The notes: generated from the sequence alone by a model not told the origin. DNA of 64,000 nt from Pseudomonas sp. 31-12 (GCF_003151075.1 NZ_CP029482.1:2666001-2730000); one strand, 5' to 3'; positions 42,264 through 51,674 are shown, counted from the first letter of the stretch. Numbers and translations are program-made.

Positions 42264-43649
42264 ATGACTGCCCTGACACGACTTGAATCGCGGACTGCCG
42301 ACGAACACCCGATCCCGGACGCCGGAAGCCTGAAACAAGCCTATGAACAACTGCTACTGAGCGACGACCCCGAGCAACGGCGCGCACTTGCCCGAAGCTT
42401 TCTTGAGGCGCAGATCGAACACGCCACCGACCTGCCTCAGGAGATGCCGACGGACCTGTCGGCGCTGCAATCGTTCGTCGAGCAGCACAGCGTCGAGGTC
42501 GCCCGCCAATACGCCGACTACTTGCAACAACGCAAGGCAGGCGGGCCGCGCCAGTTCTTTACGAACAAGGCGCACGCGCTGTTTTTCCTGCAAGCCGTGG
42601 CTCCGACCAAACTGGTTGACGGCGCCTGGCTGTACGGCCTGTTACGTCAGTGGCGCGACCCGCGTTTTGAAGGGCTGATTTGCACTTATCTGGAAGAGTT
42701 GGGCGACGGCAACCCGGCGCAGAATCACGTGGTGATCTACCGCAAGCTGCTCGCCGAACATGGCCTGCAAGACACCGGGGTGATCGCCGACGAGCATTAT
42801 CTGCAAGGCGCGATGCAACTGGCGCTGGGCGAATCCGCCGACGAGTTTCTGCCGGAGGTGATCGGCTACAACCTCGGCTACGAACAACTGCCGCTGCATT
42901 TGCTGATCAGCGCCTATGAACTCAGCGAACTGGGTATCGATCCGTATTACTTCACCCTGCACGTGACCATCGACAACGCCAGCACCGGCCACGCGCACAA
43001 GGCCGTGCAGTCGGTGCTGCAGCTGCTGCCGGTGGAGGGCGATCGTGAAGACTTTCTGCGCCGGGTCGGGTTGGGTTATCGGCTTAATGATCTGGGGCAG
43101 GGCAGTCGCGCGATCATCGAATCGTTCGATCTCGACACCGAGCTGCTCAACATGCTTGAGCGCAAGCGTCCGTTCGGCCAGCACATGCATTCCGACTACT
43201 GCCGCTTCGAAGGCAAGACCGTCAACCAATGGCTGTCGGCACCCGAGCAGTTGCCCGGTTTCCTCACCGCCATGGAAAACAAAGGCTGGATCAAGCGTCA
43301 GCAGGACCCGCAAGCCAGCCGGTTCTGGCAGTTGATCGAGGGTGACGGTGCCGCGATGTTCGGGGTGTTCAGCCCTTACGAAAAACAGCTGTTGCATGAC
43401 TGGATCGCCGGCGACTGGACGCCTGAGCACCCGGCCAAAGCGGTTCGCCGGGGCACGAGCGTCGCGACAGAACCGCCGGTGCCCGAAAACGATCCGGACA
43501 TCCAGAGCCTGCAAACCTCGCTGGACGGGCTTGCCGCACACGAACAGATGCCGGTGTTGATCCCATGGTTGTCGGCGCATCGGCATTCTCATCCGGCCGG
43601 CCTGATGGCCACGCGACGGTTCATCGAACTCAAATCCCGCCTGCGATAG
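42264..43649 (+). CDS. iron-containing redox enzyme family protein (haem-oxygenase-like fold)
   Basis: A 461-residue protein. The N-terminal third is helical (FLEAQIEHATDLPQEMPTDL); the middle shows the family's acidic/His iron-site character, as in LEELGDGNPAQNHVVIYRKL and DEHYLQGAMQLALGESADEF, then FTLHVTIDNASTGHAHKAVQ. This matches the iron-containing redox enzyme/haem-oxygenase-like diiron group (PF14518-type); its reaction is not known. The C-terminal 120 residues are variable. The ATG at 42264 was chosen (CCGAGAGATG upstream). It is first in a three-gene run, 9 nt before the methyltransferase. Confidence 0.8.
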   Translation: MTALTRLESRTADEHPIPDAGSLKQAYEQLLLSDDPEQRRALARSFLEAQIEHATDLPQEMPTDLSALQSFVEQHSVEVARQYADYLQQRKAGGPRQFFTNKAHALFFLQAVAPTKLVDGAWLYGLLRQWRDPRFEGLICTYLEELGDGNPAQNHVVIYRKLLAEHGLQDTGVIADEHYLQGAMQLALGESADEFLPEVIGYNLGYEQLPLHLLISAYELSELGIDPYYFTLHVTIDNASTGHAHKAVQSVLQLLPVEGDREDFLRRVGLGYRLNDLGQGSRAIIESFDLDTELLNMLERKRPFGQHMHSDYCRFEGKTVNQWLSAPEQLPGFLTAMENKGWIKRQQDPQASRFWQLIEGDGAAMFGVFSPYEKQLLHDWIAGDWTPEHPAKAVRRGTSVATEPPVPENDPDIQSLQTSLDGLAAHEQMPVLIPWLSAHRHSHPAGLMATRRFIELKSRLR

Positions 43650-43658
43650 GAGCACGGC

Positions 43659-44651
43659 ATGAATCAGGAAGAGCAACTGGGCACGGCCGATCTGGCGCTG
43701 GTGCAACTGGGGCGCCGCTTGCAGGCCGATGGCTACCGGTTCATCACCCCGACGCCGCTCACCCATCAGCGGGTCAACGACCGCGCTTTCGGACAGAGCG
43801 CTCGGACCCTGCGTGATGTGTTCGGTTGGTCGCGCTCATTCGAACCGGGCCTGCTGTCGACGGATGAACAGTTGCAGTTAGAGCAGGCGGGTGTCCTTCA
43901 AGAAAGCAACGGCCGACTCAAAAGCCGCGTGCGCTGGTCCAGTCTGGATGACCTGCTGTTCGTGCATTCAGGGTTTCCGACTGACGCCGCCGATGCGGTG
44001 TTCTTCGGCCCGGACACCTACCGTTTCGCGCAGCTGATCCACGCCCATCTGCAGCAAACCTTCGCGCCCATCCGACGCGCCGTGGACATCGGCTGCGGCG
44101 CGGGTGTCGGGGCGATTGTGATTGCCCGCGCACGCCGTGAAGCCGAAGTGCTGGCCGTGGACATCAACCCCGCGGCGCTACGCTTGACGGCCGTCAACGC
44201 AGCGCTGGCCGAAGTCGCTAACGTTACGGTCGAGGCCAGCGATGTGTTGCAAGACGTCGACGGCAATTTCGATCTGATCGTTGCTAATCCGCCCTACATG
44301 GCCGACCCAGCCGAGCGTGCTTACCGCCATGGCGGCGGCGAATTCGGTGAGCAATTGTCCTTGCGCATTGTCGAGCAGGCGTTGTATCGCCTGGCGCCGG
44401 GCGGCTCTTTGGTGCTGTACACCGGGGTGGCAATGATCGATGGCCAGGACCCGTTTATCGAGGCGCTGACCCCGCATCTCGAGGCGTCGATGTTCGGCTG
44501 GACCTACCGCGAACTCGATCCCGATGTGTTCGGTGAAGAGTTGCTGACACCGGGCTATCAACGGGTGGAGCGGATTGCGGTCGTGGCCTTGATCGTCACG
44601 CGCATCGGCTCTGGCATTGGGGGAAGCGTTGAGCCAGCAGGTGCGCCATGA
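43659..44651 (+). CDS. HemK/PrmC-like class I methyltransferase
   Basis: A 330-residue SAM-dependent methyltransferase. The SAM motif VDIGCGAGVGAIVIARARRE is at about residues 144-163, followed by VLAVDINPAALRLTAVNAAL and the NPPY signature in FDLIVANPPYMADPAERAYR, typical of N5-glutamine or N6-adenine methyltransferases. The N-terminal 130 residues are not a standard PrmC N-domain. GGAGCACGGC precedes the ATG. Its last four bases overlap the LigD start (ATGA), so it is translationally coupled to a DNA ligase. The substrate (protein, RNA or DNA) is unknown. Confidence 0.87.
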   Translation: MNQEEQLGTADLALVQLGRRLQADGYRFITPTPLTHQRVNDRAFGQSARTLRDVFGWSRSFEPGLLSTDEQLQLEQAGVLQESNGRLKSRVRWSSLDDLLFVHSGFPTDAADAVFFGPDTYRFAQLIHAHLQQTFAPIRRAVDIGCGAGVGAIVIARARREAEVLAVDINPAALRLTAVNAALAEVANVTVEASDVLQDVDGNFDLIVANPPYMADPAERAYRHGGGEFGEQLSLRIVEQALYRLAPGGSLVLYTGVAMIDGQDPFIEALTPHLEASMFGWTYRELDPDVFGEELLTPGYQRVERIAVVALIVTRIGSGIGGSVEPAGAP

Positions 44652-47248
44652 GCAAGAATCTCGACGACTACAACCGCATGCGCGATTTCTCGGCGACCTC
44701 TGAACCCGCCGCGAAACGCTCGGGCAAAAAAGCCGCGAAAGACCACGCCTTGCAGTTCTGTATCCAGAAGCACGATGCCTCGCGCCTGCACTATGACTTT
44801 CGCCTGGAACTCGACGGTGCATTGAAGAGTTGGGCAGTGCCCAAAGGCCCTTCGCTGGACCCCAAGGTCAAGCGCCTGGCGGTCCACGTTGAAGACCATC
44901 CGATCGATTACGCCACGTTCGAGGGCAGCATTCCAGAAGGGCATTACGGCGCCGGCGACGTGATTGTCTGGGACCGGGGCGTATGGATTCCGCAGGAAGA
45001 CCCGGCCAAGGCCTACGCCAAGGGAAAACTCAAGTTCGAACTCAAAGGCGAGAAACTCGGCGGCCTGTGGAATCTGGTGCGCACGCACATGCCCGGCAAG
45101 CAGGAGCAATGGTTTCTGATCAAGCACCAGGACAGTGCGGCGAAACCCGAAAGCGATTACGACGTGGTCGTCGCCGAACCGGACAGCGTGTTGAGCGACC
45201 GAACCATCGTCCCCAGGAAGGCAAAGGCCGAGGCTAAACCCAAACCGGTCAAGAAGCCTGCGCGCAAGGTCACGCCGAAAGAACAGTCAGCGCAACTCAC
45301 CGGCGCGCACAAGGCCAAGCTGCCTGACCAGCTCAAACCGGAATTGGCGACGCTGGTGGAAAAAGCCCCGCAGGGCGAGTGGAGCTATGAGATCAAGTTC
45401 GACGGCTACCGGATCATGGCCCGCATCGACCACGACGAGGTGAAACTCTTCACCCGCAACGGCCACGACTGGACCCACAAGCTGCCGAAACAGGCCGAGG
45501 CGCTGGCGGCGCTGGGCCTGGAATCCGCCTGGCTCGACGGTGAAATGGTGGTGGCCAACGAGCAGGGCGTGCCGGACTTTCAGGCGCTGCAAAATGCCTT
45601 CGAAGCCAACCGCAGTGGCAACATCCTTTACTACCTGTTCGACATGCCGTACCTCAATGGCGTGGACCTGCGCGAAGTACCGGTCGAGGAGCGGCGGGTC
45701 GCGCTGGCGACGGTGCTCAAACCCAATCAAAACCCGCTGTTGCGCTTCTCCGACGCGTTCGGCGAAGAACCGGAAGCCTTGCTCAACAGTGCGTGCCAGA
45801 TGCAGATGGAAGGGCTGATCGGCAAGCGCCTGGGTTCGCCTTACGTGTCCCGGCGCAGCAACGACTGGATCAAGCTCAAGTGCAAGCATCGGCAGGAGTT
45901 CGTTGTGGTCGGTTTCACCGATCCCAAAGGTGCGCGCAATGCCTTCGGTGCGTTGCTGTTGGGCCTGCATGACCGTGACAGCGGCGAGTTGCGCTACACC
46001 GGCAAGGTCGGCACCGGGTTCAACGAGACCACGCTCAAGCACATCTACGAACAGCTGAAACCGTTGCAGGTGAAAAAGCCGGCAGTGGTCAATCCACCGA
46101 CCGGTTTTGACGCCAAGGGCGTGCATTGGCTCAAACCGGTTTTGCTCGCCGAAGTTGCGTTCGCCGAGATGACCAAGGACGGGTCGGTACGCCACGCGGT
46201 GTTCCATGGCTTGCGCGATGACAAACCCGCCGAAGACATCACTGAGGAGCGTCCGAAAGCCGTGAAAGCCCAGACCAGCAAGAAAGCCGCTGCTGACAAG
46301 CCTGCCGCCGCGGCGAAAAAGAAACCGGCCAAGGCAGCGCCCGCGCCCTCACAAATCGGCCTCGGCGAAGGCAAGGTGCGCATCACCCATCCAGACCGGG
46401 TAATCGATGCCAGCAGCGGCACCACCAAAGTGCAGCTGGCGGAGTATTACGCCAGTGTTGCCGAATGGATCTTGCCCGAGCTCAAGGACCGGCCAGTGGC
46501 GCTGGTGCGCGCCCCGGACGGCATCTCCGGCGAGCTGTTCTTTCAGAAAAACGCCGAGCGCCTGGCCATTCCAGGCATCACTACGCTGGACAAGGACGTA
46601 ACCGGCCAACCGGTGATGATCATCAACAACGCCGAAGCCTTGATCGGTGCGGTGCAGATGAGCACCGTCGAGCTGCACACCTGGAACGCCACTTCGGACA
46701 ATCTCGACAAGCCTGACCGCTTCGTCCTCGACCTCGACCCGGACCCGGCGCTGCCGTGGAAAAGCATGGTCGAGGCGACTCAATTGACGCTGTCGGTGCT
46801 TGATGAATTGGGGCTCAAGGCCTTTCTCAAGACCAGCGGCGGCAAGGGGATTCACCTGGTGGTGCCGCTGACTCGCAAATTGGGTTGGGACGAGGTGAAG
46901 GACTTCAGCCATGCGATTGTCAGCCACATGGCCAAGTTGCTGCCGGAACGTTTTTCTGCGGTGTCGGGGCCGAAGAATCGAGTCGGGCGGATCTTCATCG
47001 ATTACCTGCGCAATGGTCTGGGCGCCACCACCATTTGCGCCTATGCCGCCCGCACCCGCGAAGGCCTGCCGGTGTCAGTGCCGATCTTTCGCGAAGAGGT
47101 CGCCGAGTTGAAAGGCGGTAATCAGTGGAACATCCACAACGTGCAGGAACGACTGGCGGAAGTGGGCGATGAGCCCTGGGCGGACCTGAAGAAAACCCGG
47201 CAAGCGATTACCGCCGACATGCGTCGGCGGGTCGGGATGAAAAAATAG
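44648..47248 (+). CDS. ligD: ATP-dependent DNA ligase D (PE-ligase-polymerase)
   Basis: An 866-residue multidomain protein of bacterial NHEJ in the Pseudomonas order. The 3'-phosphoesterase (residues about 20-180) shows HDASRLHYDFRLELDGALKS and HVEDHPIDYATFEGSIPEGH. The ligase domain (about 215-530) has adenylated Lys in EIKFDGYRIM. The primase-polymerase (about 570-860) has LDLDPDPALPWKSM with catalytic acids. Alanine/lysine-rich linkers separate the last two (KAVKAQTSKKAAADKPAAAA). The Ku gene is not in the window. Start ATG overlaps the methyltransferase stop by 4 nt. Confidence 0.95.
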   Translation: MSKNLDDYNRMRDFSATSEPAAKRSGKKAAKDHALQFCIQKHDASRLHYDFRLELDGALKSWAVPKGPSLDPKVKRLAVHVEDHPIDYATFEGSIPEGHYGAGDVIVWDRGVWIPQEDPAKAYAKGKLKFELKGEKLGGLWNLVRTHMPGKQEQWFLIKHQDSAAKPESDYDVVVAEPDSVLSDRTIVPRKAKAEAKPKPVKKPARKVTPKEQSAQLTGAHKAKLPDQLKPELATLVEKAPQGEWSYEIKFDGYRIMARIDHDEVKLFTRNGHDWTHKLPKQAEALAALGLESAWLDGEMVVANEQGVPDFQALQNAFEANRSGNILYYLFDMPYLNGVDLREVPVEERRVALATVLKPNQNPLLRFSDAFGEEPEALLNSACQMQMEGLIGKRLGSPYVSRRSNDWIKLKCKHRQEFVVVGFTDPKGARNAFGALLLGLHDRDSGELRYTGKVGTGFNETTLKHIYEQLKPLQVKKPAVVNPPTGFDAKGVHWLKPVLLAEVAFAEMTKDGSVRHAVFHGLRDDKPAEDITEERPKAVKAQTSKKAAADKPAAAAKKKPAKAAPAPSQIGLGEGKVRITHPDRVIDASSGTTKVQLAEYYASVAEWILPELKDRPVALVRAPDGISGELFFQKNAERLAIPGITTLDKDVTGQPVMIINNAEALIGAVQMSTVELHTWNATSDNLDKPDRFVLDLDPDPALPWKSMVEATQLTLSVLDELGLKAFLKTSGGKGIHLVVPLTRKLGWDEVKDFSHAIVSHMAKLLPERFSAVSGPKNRVGRIFIDYLRNGLGATTICAYAARTREGLPVSVPIFREEVAELKGGNQWNIHNVQERLAEVGDEPWADLKKTRQAITADMRRRVGMKK

Positions 47249-47264
47249 CGCCCGGCACAGGTTG

Positions 47265-47939
47265 CTACCGGATAAACGCCTGCAAATCGCTGGTCAGTTT
47301 ATCGATCGCCACTTTGAAATCCTTGGCAGTGATTTTCTGGCTGGCGTTTTCCAGTGTGCTGCCAAACACCTTGCGCACCACCTTGGCCACGGTCTGGTTG
47401 TTGCTGGGATCGATAAATTCAGCCTCGATGAACAGCGTGGTGTCCTGATCCCGATGCCCGCTGGCTGCGGAAACGCCACCGACGACAGCCGCGACAGGCA
47501 CCACTTCATACCATTTCATGCCTTCGTTTTCCGCATTCACCCCGGTGATCGCCGCGCGCATGATCAGCTTTTTTGAACCGGCCGGCGCTGACTGTTCGCT
47601 CGACACCACCCGGTATCTCTGGCCCAGCACGCCTTTGGTCTTGCTGGTCATGTAGCTCTGCAGTTCATCCAGGGTTTGCCGATTGACCCGCTCGTTGGGC
47701 TTGGGCGCCGGATAGAGCTCAAGCTTATTGAAGACGACGGTGTCATAGGCTTTTGGATTCCATGACGGGCTGACCCAGCGCATGGCGGTCTCGCCGCTGC
47801 TGGTGGTGACTTGCTGCAAGTTGTTGTAGTTGGACAGGAAGCCTGAGTACTGGTCTTTTTCCGTGACTTTCGAGGTGCACCCGCCGAGCAACAGGCTGGC
47901 AAGTGCAGCGCCGATGAACAGTTTCTTCGACAGGTTCAT
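47265..47939 (-). CDS. DUF3313-family lipoprotein
   Basis: A 224-residue lipoprotein with the signal MNLSKKLFIGAALASLLLGG followed by Cys (lipobox LLGGC). It has YSGFLSNYNNLQQ at the mature N-terminus, and DTVVFNKLELYPAPKPNERV with VVRKVFGSTLENASQKITAK near the end, typical of the DUF3313 family. The predicted location is the inner leaflet of the outer membrane. The function of the family is unknown. Convergent with ligD, single gene. Confidence 0.85.
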   Translation of the reverse strand: MNLSKKLFIGAALASLLLGGCTSKVTEKDQYSGFLSNYNNLQQVTTSSGETAMRWVSPSWNPKAYDTVVFNKLELYPAPKPNERVNRQTLDELQSYMTSKTKGVLGQRYRVVSSEQSAPAGSKKLIMRAAITGVNAENEGMKWYEVVPVAAVVGGVSAASGHRDQDTTLFIEAEFIDPSNNQTVAKVVRKVFGSTLENASQKITAKDFKVAIDKLTSDLQAFIR

Positions 47940-48083
47940 ATGTTTTCTACTCCGTAGGTTCAGCGCAGGGTCGGCCCGGTCAGTCCAGGCCGGGGCAAAC
48001 CCTGGCTCAAACCGGATCCTTCGCCATGAGCGTAGGTTCGGTCGCAGAATTTTCCAGTCGGTTTCAGTGGTTCGACAGAGGAT

Positions 48084-48110
48084 GGGGCGGCGAGCAACAT
48101 CCGCCGCCCC
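48084..48110 (-). terminator. GC-rich hairpin after the DUF3303 gene
   Basis: GGGGCGGCG / CGCCGCCCC with a 9-nt loop directly downstream of the minus-strand DUF3303 gene. No strong U-run follows, so termination is only likely. Confidence 0.5.
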
Positions 48111-48118
48111 GATGACAG

Positions 48119-48397
48119 CTATTTGCCGACCGTACCTGCCAGCAGCGGTGCCATTTGTTCATCGGTCAATGCCGCCTGGACGTCCATCTTCATGATGTCG
48201 TTCCACTCCAGCACCCACTTCTGAATAAGCACCAGATCATTGGCTTCTGCGATGCCAAAACCGCTCGAACCACCGACGGCATGCCAACGCCCGAGCATCT
48301 GCACGCCGGCCGGTGGGACGGCGCCGGACTTGAGGAAGCGCTCGATCGCTTTGTTACGGTTGTCCGAATTTATCGACCAGCTGACGATGAATAACAT
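48119..48397 (-). CDS. DUF3303-family protein
   Basis: A 92-residue cytosolic protein. MLFIVSWSINSDNRNKAIER at the start and GRWHAVGGSSGFGIAEANDL in the middle are the DUF3303 signature (ferredoxin-like, related to dimeric alpha-beta barrels). The start at 48397 with AGGAGGTGG before it beats a longer frame to 48442. Function unknown. Confidence 0.85.
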   Translation of the reverse strand: MLFIVSWSINSDNRNKAIERFLKSGAVPPAGVQMLGRWHAVGGSSGFGIAEANDLVLIQKWVLEWNDIMKMDVQAALTDEQMAPLLAGTVGK

Positions 48398-48579
48398 TTG
48401 CCACCTCCTGTTACGGATTGGCACCTGTTTGTCTGCACGCACCGGGTTGGCGCCGGGACCACGGTGACGCTGTGTCTAGCGCTACTTGCCCCCTGTGAAG
48501 GCATAGCAGCGCCCGGCCGTGTGCGTACGACCGCTGATCCTCTTTAATGGCTTTTTTCGAGGTTTGAGCGACGCCTGTT

Positions 48580-49119
48580 TCACCAGCGAAACATTGGCAG
48601 CGGCTTGAGCGGGGAGCGCAGGAATTGCCGCGCGGTTTGCCGGAGCAGCATCCCGTGAAAGCCATGATTGGGCAGCGCCAACTTCACTGATTTGATGTAG
48701 GCCCGTGGCAGACCGAACGTCAGCAGGCCGAGGGACACATCAATGACATCGGCGCGTCGGAAGGGCTCGACGCTGAGCGCATGGTCGGCAGCGTAAGGCC
48801 GCACTTTGTGGTGCTCCAGAATCAGCGCCGTCACTTCGCCACTCAGGTGCGACAGTTGCCGCTTGGCGAGGTAGTCGGTGGCCAGGCGAACCGAGGGTTC
48901 CAGGTAATCGATGGTCTGGTCGGTCCAGATGCCCAGGTCGTGAAACGCCCCCGCGATCTGCACGGCTTCGGAGGGCAGGCCTTCAATACCGCTGATCGCG
49001 CGGTAGAAGTTCAGCACCCGGTAAATGTGATTGCGATAACCCGGCAGATCGGTGCCGATCGCCAGCGCATAGGACGTGAGTATTTCGTCGGTAACGGGGA
49101 ATTCGAGAAGGAGGTTCAT
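48580..49119 (-). CDS. HD-domain phosphohydrolase-like protein
   Basis: A 179-residue HD-superfamily protein. The metal-binding residues fall in GYRNHIYRVLNFYR (His), AGAFHDLGIWTD (His-Asp), LILEHHKVRP (His pair), and FRRADVIDVSLG (Asp). HD proteins hydrolyse phosphate esters or nucleotides. It is 12 nt downstream of the Cys-rich small gene and belongs to the Rrf2 cluster. The substrate is unknown. Confidence 0.85.
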   Translation of the reverse strand: MNLLLEFPVTDEILTSYALAIGTDLPGYRNHIYRVLNFYRAISGIEGLPSEAVQIAGAFHDLGIWTDQTIDYLEPSVRLATDYLAKRQLSHLSGEVTALILEHHKVRPYAADHALSVEPFRRADVIDVSLGLLTFGLPRAYIKSVKLALPNHGFHGMLLRQTARQFLRSPLKPLPMFRW

Positions 49120-49130
49120 CGGTGCGGACC

Positions 49131-49532
49131 TCAGGCGTCGCGCAACAGGTCATTGGCGTTGAGGATCTCGAAGGCGATCTCCGGGCGCTTCTCCAGGCTG
49201 CGACGAATCGCGGCCGGGATCGACTGCCGGGTCTTGCGACACAGACCGGGCAATTCGCCGAGGGTGATGCCGATGCCGCGCATGGTGCGTACTTCGTTGA
49301 AGCTGGGGACGATGTCCACGCGGATGCCCAATTGTTCGTACATGCGGTTTTGCAAGCGTTCGAGGTCAGCCAGGCTTTGCAGGTTTTCCAGACGATCGAG
49401 CAGACGCTTTTCTTCCTGCCGGGTCAGAAACAGGATGCGCACGTCCGCCCCCGGTGTTTCCAGCAACGGGTCTCGCCCGCAGATGCAGGCGCCGGGCGGG
49501 CAGGGTGAGCGGATCGGGGTCGAGGTCGTCAT
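49131..49532 (-). CDS. conserved hypothetical protein with CPPGACIC motif
   Basis: A 133-residue protein of unknown function. Residues 11-20 hold CPPGACICGRD-like chemistry: three cysteines in Cx5CxC spacing near the N-terminus, which could bind a metal or iron-sulfur cluster. A helical heptad-like part follows (LTRQEEKRLLDRLENLQSLA). There is no second cysteine cluster apart from one in LPGLCRKTRQ. It lies between an Rrf2 regulator (33-nt gap) and an HD-domain gene (11-nt gap), all on one strand, so it is likely co-regulated with them. Confidence 0.65.
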   Translation of the reverse strand: MTTSTPIRSPCPPGACICGRDPLLETPGADVRILFLTRQEEKRLLDRLENLQSLADLERLQNRMYEQLGIRVDIVPSFNEVRTMRGIGITLGELPGLCRKTRQSIPAAIRRSLEKRPEIAFEILNANDLLRDA

Positions 49533-49565
49533 GGGCCTTAATCATAGAGCGGCCCGGACAAATCG

Positions 49566-50135
49566 TCAGTCGGAAATATCGCTCACAGGAATGATCTGTT
49601 CGCCATCGGGCTGAGTCCCGGTGGCGGTTTTCTTTTCCCGACGATCATTGATCCAGTTGTCCACCTGGGCGCCGAACTCGGCCGGGGCTTTGCGCCCGAC
49701 CCTGCGGGCAAGGTCGAGAATGGTCTGCTGGGCGAGGGCATCTTCCATGCGTTGCTGTGCGGTCATCATCACCGCGTGAACCGAGCAATGTCCTTCCACG
49801 GCCCACGTCGGCGGGGAACCGTCAAACAGCGCGCAACGCCCGCGGATATCACGACAATCGAAGATGAGTTTCTGGCCGTCGATGGCGTTGACGATGTCCA
49901 GCACGCTGATTTCATCCGCCGGCCGCGCCAGTTTGAACCCGCCGCGCACACCCTCGGTCGCCACCACCAGTTTGGCCTTGGCCAGCTTGGTAAAGATTTT
50001 TGCCAGGTAGTCCAGGGGCACGCCTTGCAGTTCAGCGAGGTCGCGCACGCTTGCCTCACGGCTATCGCCGTAATCGCCCACCAGAAAAAGCAGGCAGTGA
50101 ATGCCGTACTCAACGCCCGCGCTGTAAAGAGACAT
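49566..50135 (-). CDS. Rrf2-family transcriptional regulator
   Basis: A 189-residue regulator with the Rrf2 winged helix (GIHCLLFLVGDYGDSREASV, LAELQGVPLDYLAKIFTKLA) and three cysteines in LIFDCRDIRGRCALFDG and VEGHCSVHA, the arrangement of [Fe-S]-binding IscR/NsrR/RsrR proteins. It is therefore a candidate redox, NO or iron-sulfur sensor. A C-terminal tail is charged and probably disordered. It is divergent from the NDH-2-like flavoprotein and upstream of the Cys-rich and HD genes. Confidence 0.88.
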   Translation of the reverse strand: MSLYSAGVEYGIHCLLFLVGDYGDSREASVRDLAELQGVPLDYLAKIFTKLAKAKLVVATEGVRGGFKLARPADEISVLDIVNAIDGQKLIFDCRDIRGRCALFDGSPPTWAVEGHCSVHAVMMTAQQRMEDALAQQTILDLARRVGRKAPAEFGAQVDNWINDRREKKTATGTQPDGEQIIPVSDISD

Positions 50136-50391
50136 GGTTATCTCCGACTGAATGAGTCGCCAATGTTACCAGCCGATGGTCAGTGCTGCAACGAGCCATC
50201 GGCATGGCTTGAACACCTTTATGCACTGCGAAGCTTGTGGGTAGAAGCTCGCGTGAGGACGGCCGAGGTATCTGTATGAGTGATGATAACCATCGATAGA
50301 AGGTCATTGCTTACGTTAACTCGGATCATTATAGTCGCCGTTGTCAGCTCAGCAACGAGTTCAGTCTTTAGTCTTCTTCGGAGTTAAAACA

Positions 50392-51597
50392 ATGAAACAG
50401 CACATTCTGGTAATAGGCGCAGGTTTCGGTGGCATGTGGACGGCATTGAGCGCCACGCGCCTGTTGGACATTCACGATCACAACCACGTAGAAGTCACGG
50501 TACTGGCGCCTCAGGCCGAGCTGCGGGTACGTCCGCGCTTCTACGAGCCGAATGCTCATCAACTCGCTGCACCCCTCGGCGACCTGTTCGATGCGGTCGG
50601 TGTGAAGTTCATCAAGGGCGCCGCAGAAACCATCGACGTGCAGCAAAAACGCGTCGGCTACACCGATGCGTCGGGTGCCAAACAAGTGTGCAGCTACGAC
50701 AAACTCGTTCTGGCCACCGGCAGCGGTCTCGCGCTGCCCAACACCCCGGGCGTGGCCAAACACGCCTTCGACGTGGACCAGATCGAACAAGCCGTGCGCC
50801 TGGAAAACCATCTGAAATCCCTGGCCAACCTGCCGCAAAGCAAAGCCCGCAACACCGTCGTGGTGGCCGGCGGTGGTTTCACCGGGATTGAAACAGCGAC
50901 CGAAATGCCGGCGCGACTGCGGGCCATCCTCGGTGAAGACGCCGACATCGAAGTGATCATCGTTGATCGCGGCGAAAAAGTCGGGGCGTCCATGGGCAGC
51001 GAAATCAGCCATTCAATCGCCGAAGCCAGCTCTGAGCTGGGGGTGAAATGGCGCTTGAAGTCGTCGGTAGTGGCCGTCGATGAAAACGGTGTGACCCTGG
51101 ACAATGGCCAGCGCATCGACGCCAAAACCGTGGTCTGGACCACCGGTGTACGGGCCAGCTCGCTCACCGAGCAGATCCCGGCCGAACGCGATCACCTCGG
51201 CCGCCTGCACGTCGATGCGCATCTGAAAGTCATCGGTCAGGACGACATTTTCGCCACGGGTGATGTGGCCTATGCCGCCACTGACGACATCGGCAACTAC
51301 GCCTTGATGACCTGCCAACACGCGATCTCGCTGGGGCGTCACGCCGGCAACAACGTTGCTGCGCAAATTCTGGGCGTGGATCCGAAGGCGTACAGTCAGC
51401 CCAAGTACGTTACCTGTCTGGATCTGGGGGCGTGGGGCGCGGTGTACACCGAGGGCTGGGATCGCCAGGTGAAACTGGTCAAGGAGGAAGGCAAATCGCT
51501 GAAGACCCAGATCAACACGGTGTGGATCTACCCGCCGGCGGCTGACCGTGCAACAGCGCTGGCGGCAGCGGATCCGATGATTCCGGTTGTGGCCTGA
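50392..51597 (+). CDS. FAD-dependent NADH dehydrogenase (NDH-2-like)
   Basis: A 401-residue flavoprotein of the pyridine-nucleotide-disulfide oxidoreductase fold. FAD binding is seen in ILVIGAGFGGMWTALSATRL and the second dinucleotide site in NTVVVAGGGFTGIETATEMP; DDIFATGDVAYAAT is the FAD-binding GD motif. It lacks redox-active cysteine pairs, as expected for type II NADH:quinone oxidoreductases. The ATG at 50392 with CGGAGTT upstream is the start. Divergent from the Rrf2 regulator, which may control it. Confidence 0.88.
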   Translation: MKQHILVIGAGFGGMWTALSATRLLDIHDHNHVEVTVLAPQAELRVRPRFYEPNAHQLAAPLGDLFDAVGVKFIKGAAETIDVQQKRVGYTDASGAKQVCSYDKLVLATGSGLALPNTPGVAKHAFDVDQIEQAVRLENHLKSLANLPQSKARNTVVVAGGGFTGIETATEMPARLRAILGEDADIEVIIVDRGEKVGASMGSEISHSIAEASSELGVKWRLKSSVVAVDENGVTLDNGQRIDAKTVVWTTGVRASSLTEQIPAERDHLGRLHVDAHLKVIGQDDIFATGDVAYAATDDIGNYALMTCQHAISLGRHAGNNVAAQILGVDPKAYSQPKYVTCLDLGAWGAVYTEGWDRQVKLVKEEGKSLKTQINTVWIYPPAADRATALAAADPMIPVVA

Positions 51598-51634
51598 GAG
51601 GTTGGCAGCGGTGTCTCGATGATACGGCCTGCCT

Positions 51635-51674
51635 GAAAAAATCCCGCTCAAGTGATCTTTGGCGGGATTTTTTA
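51635..51674. terminator. Bidirectional rho-independent terminator
   Basis: AAAAAATCCCGC (51636-51647) and GCGGGATTTTTTA (51662-51674) with a 14-nt loop between convergent genes. Confidence 0.85.
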
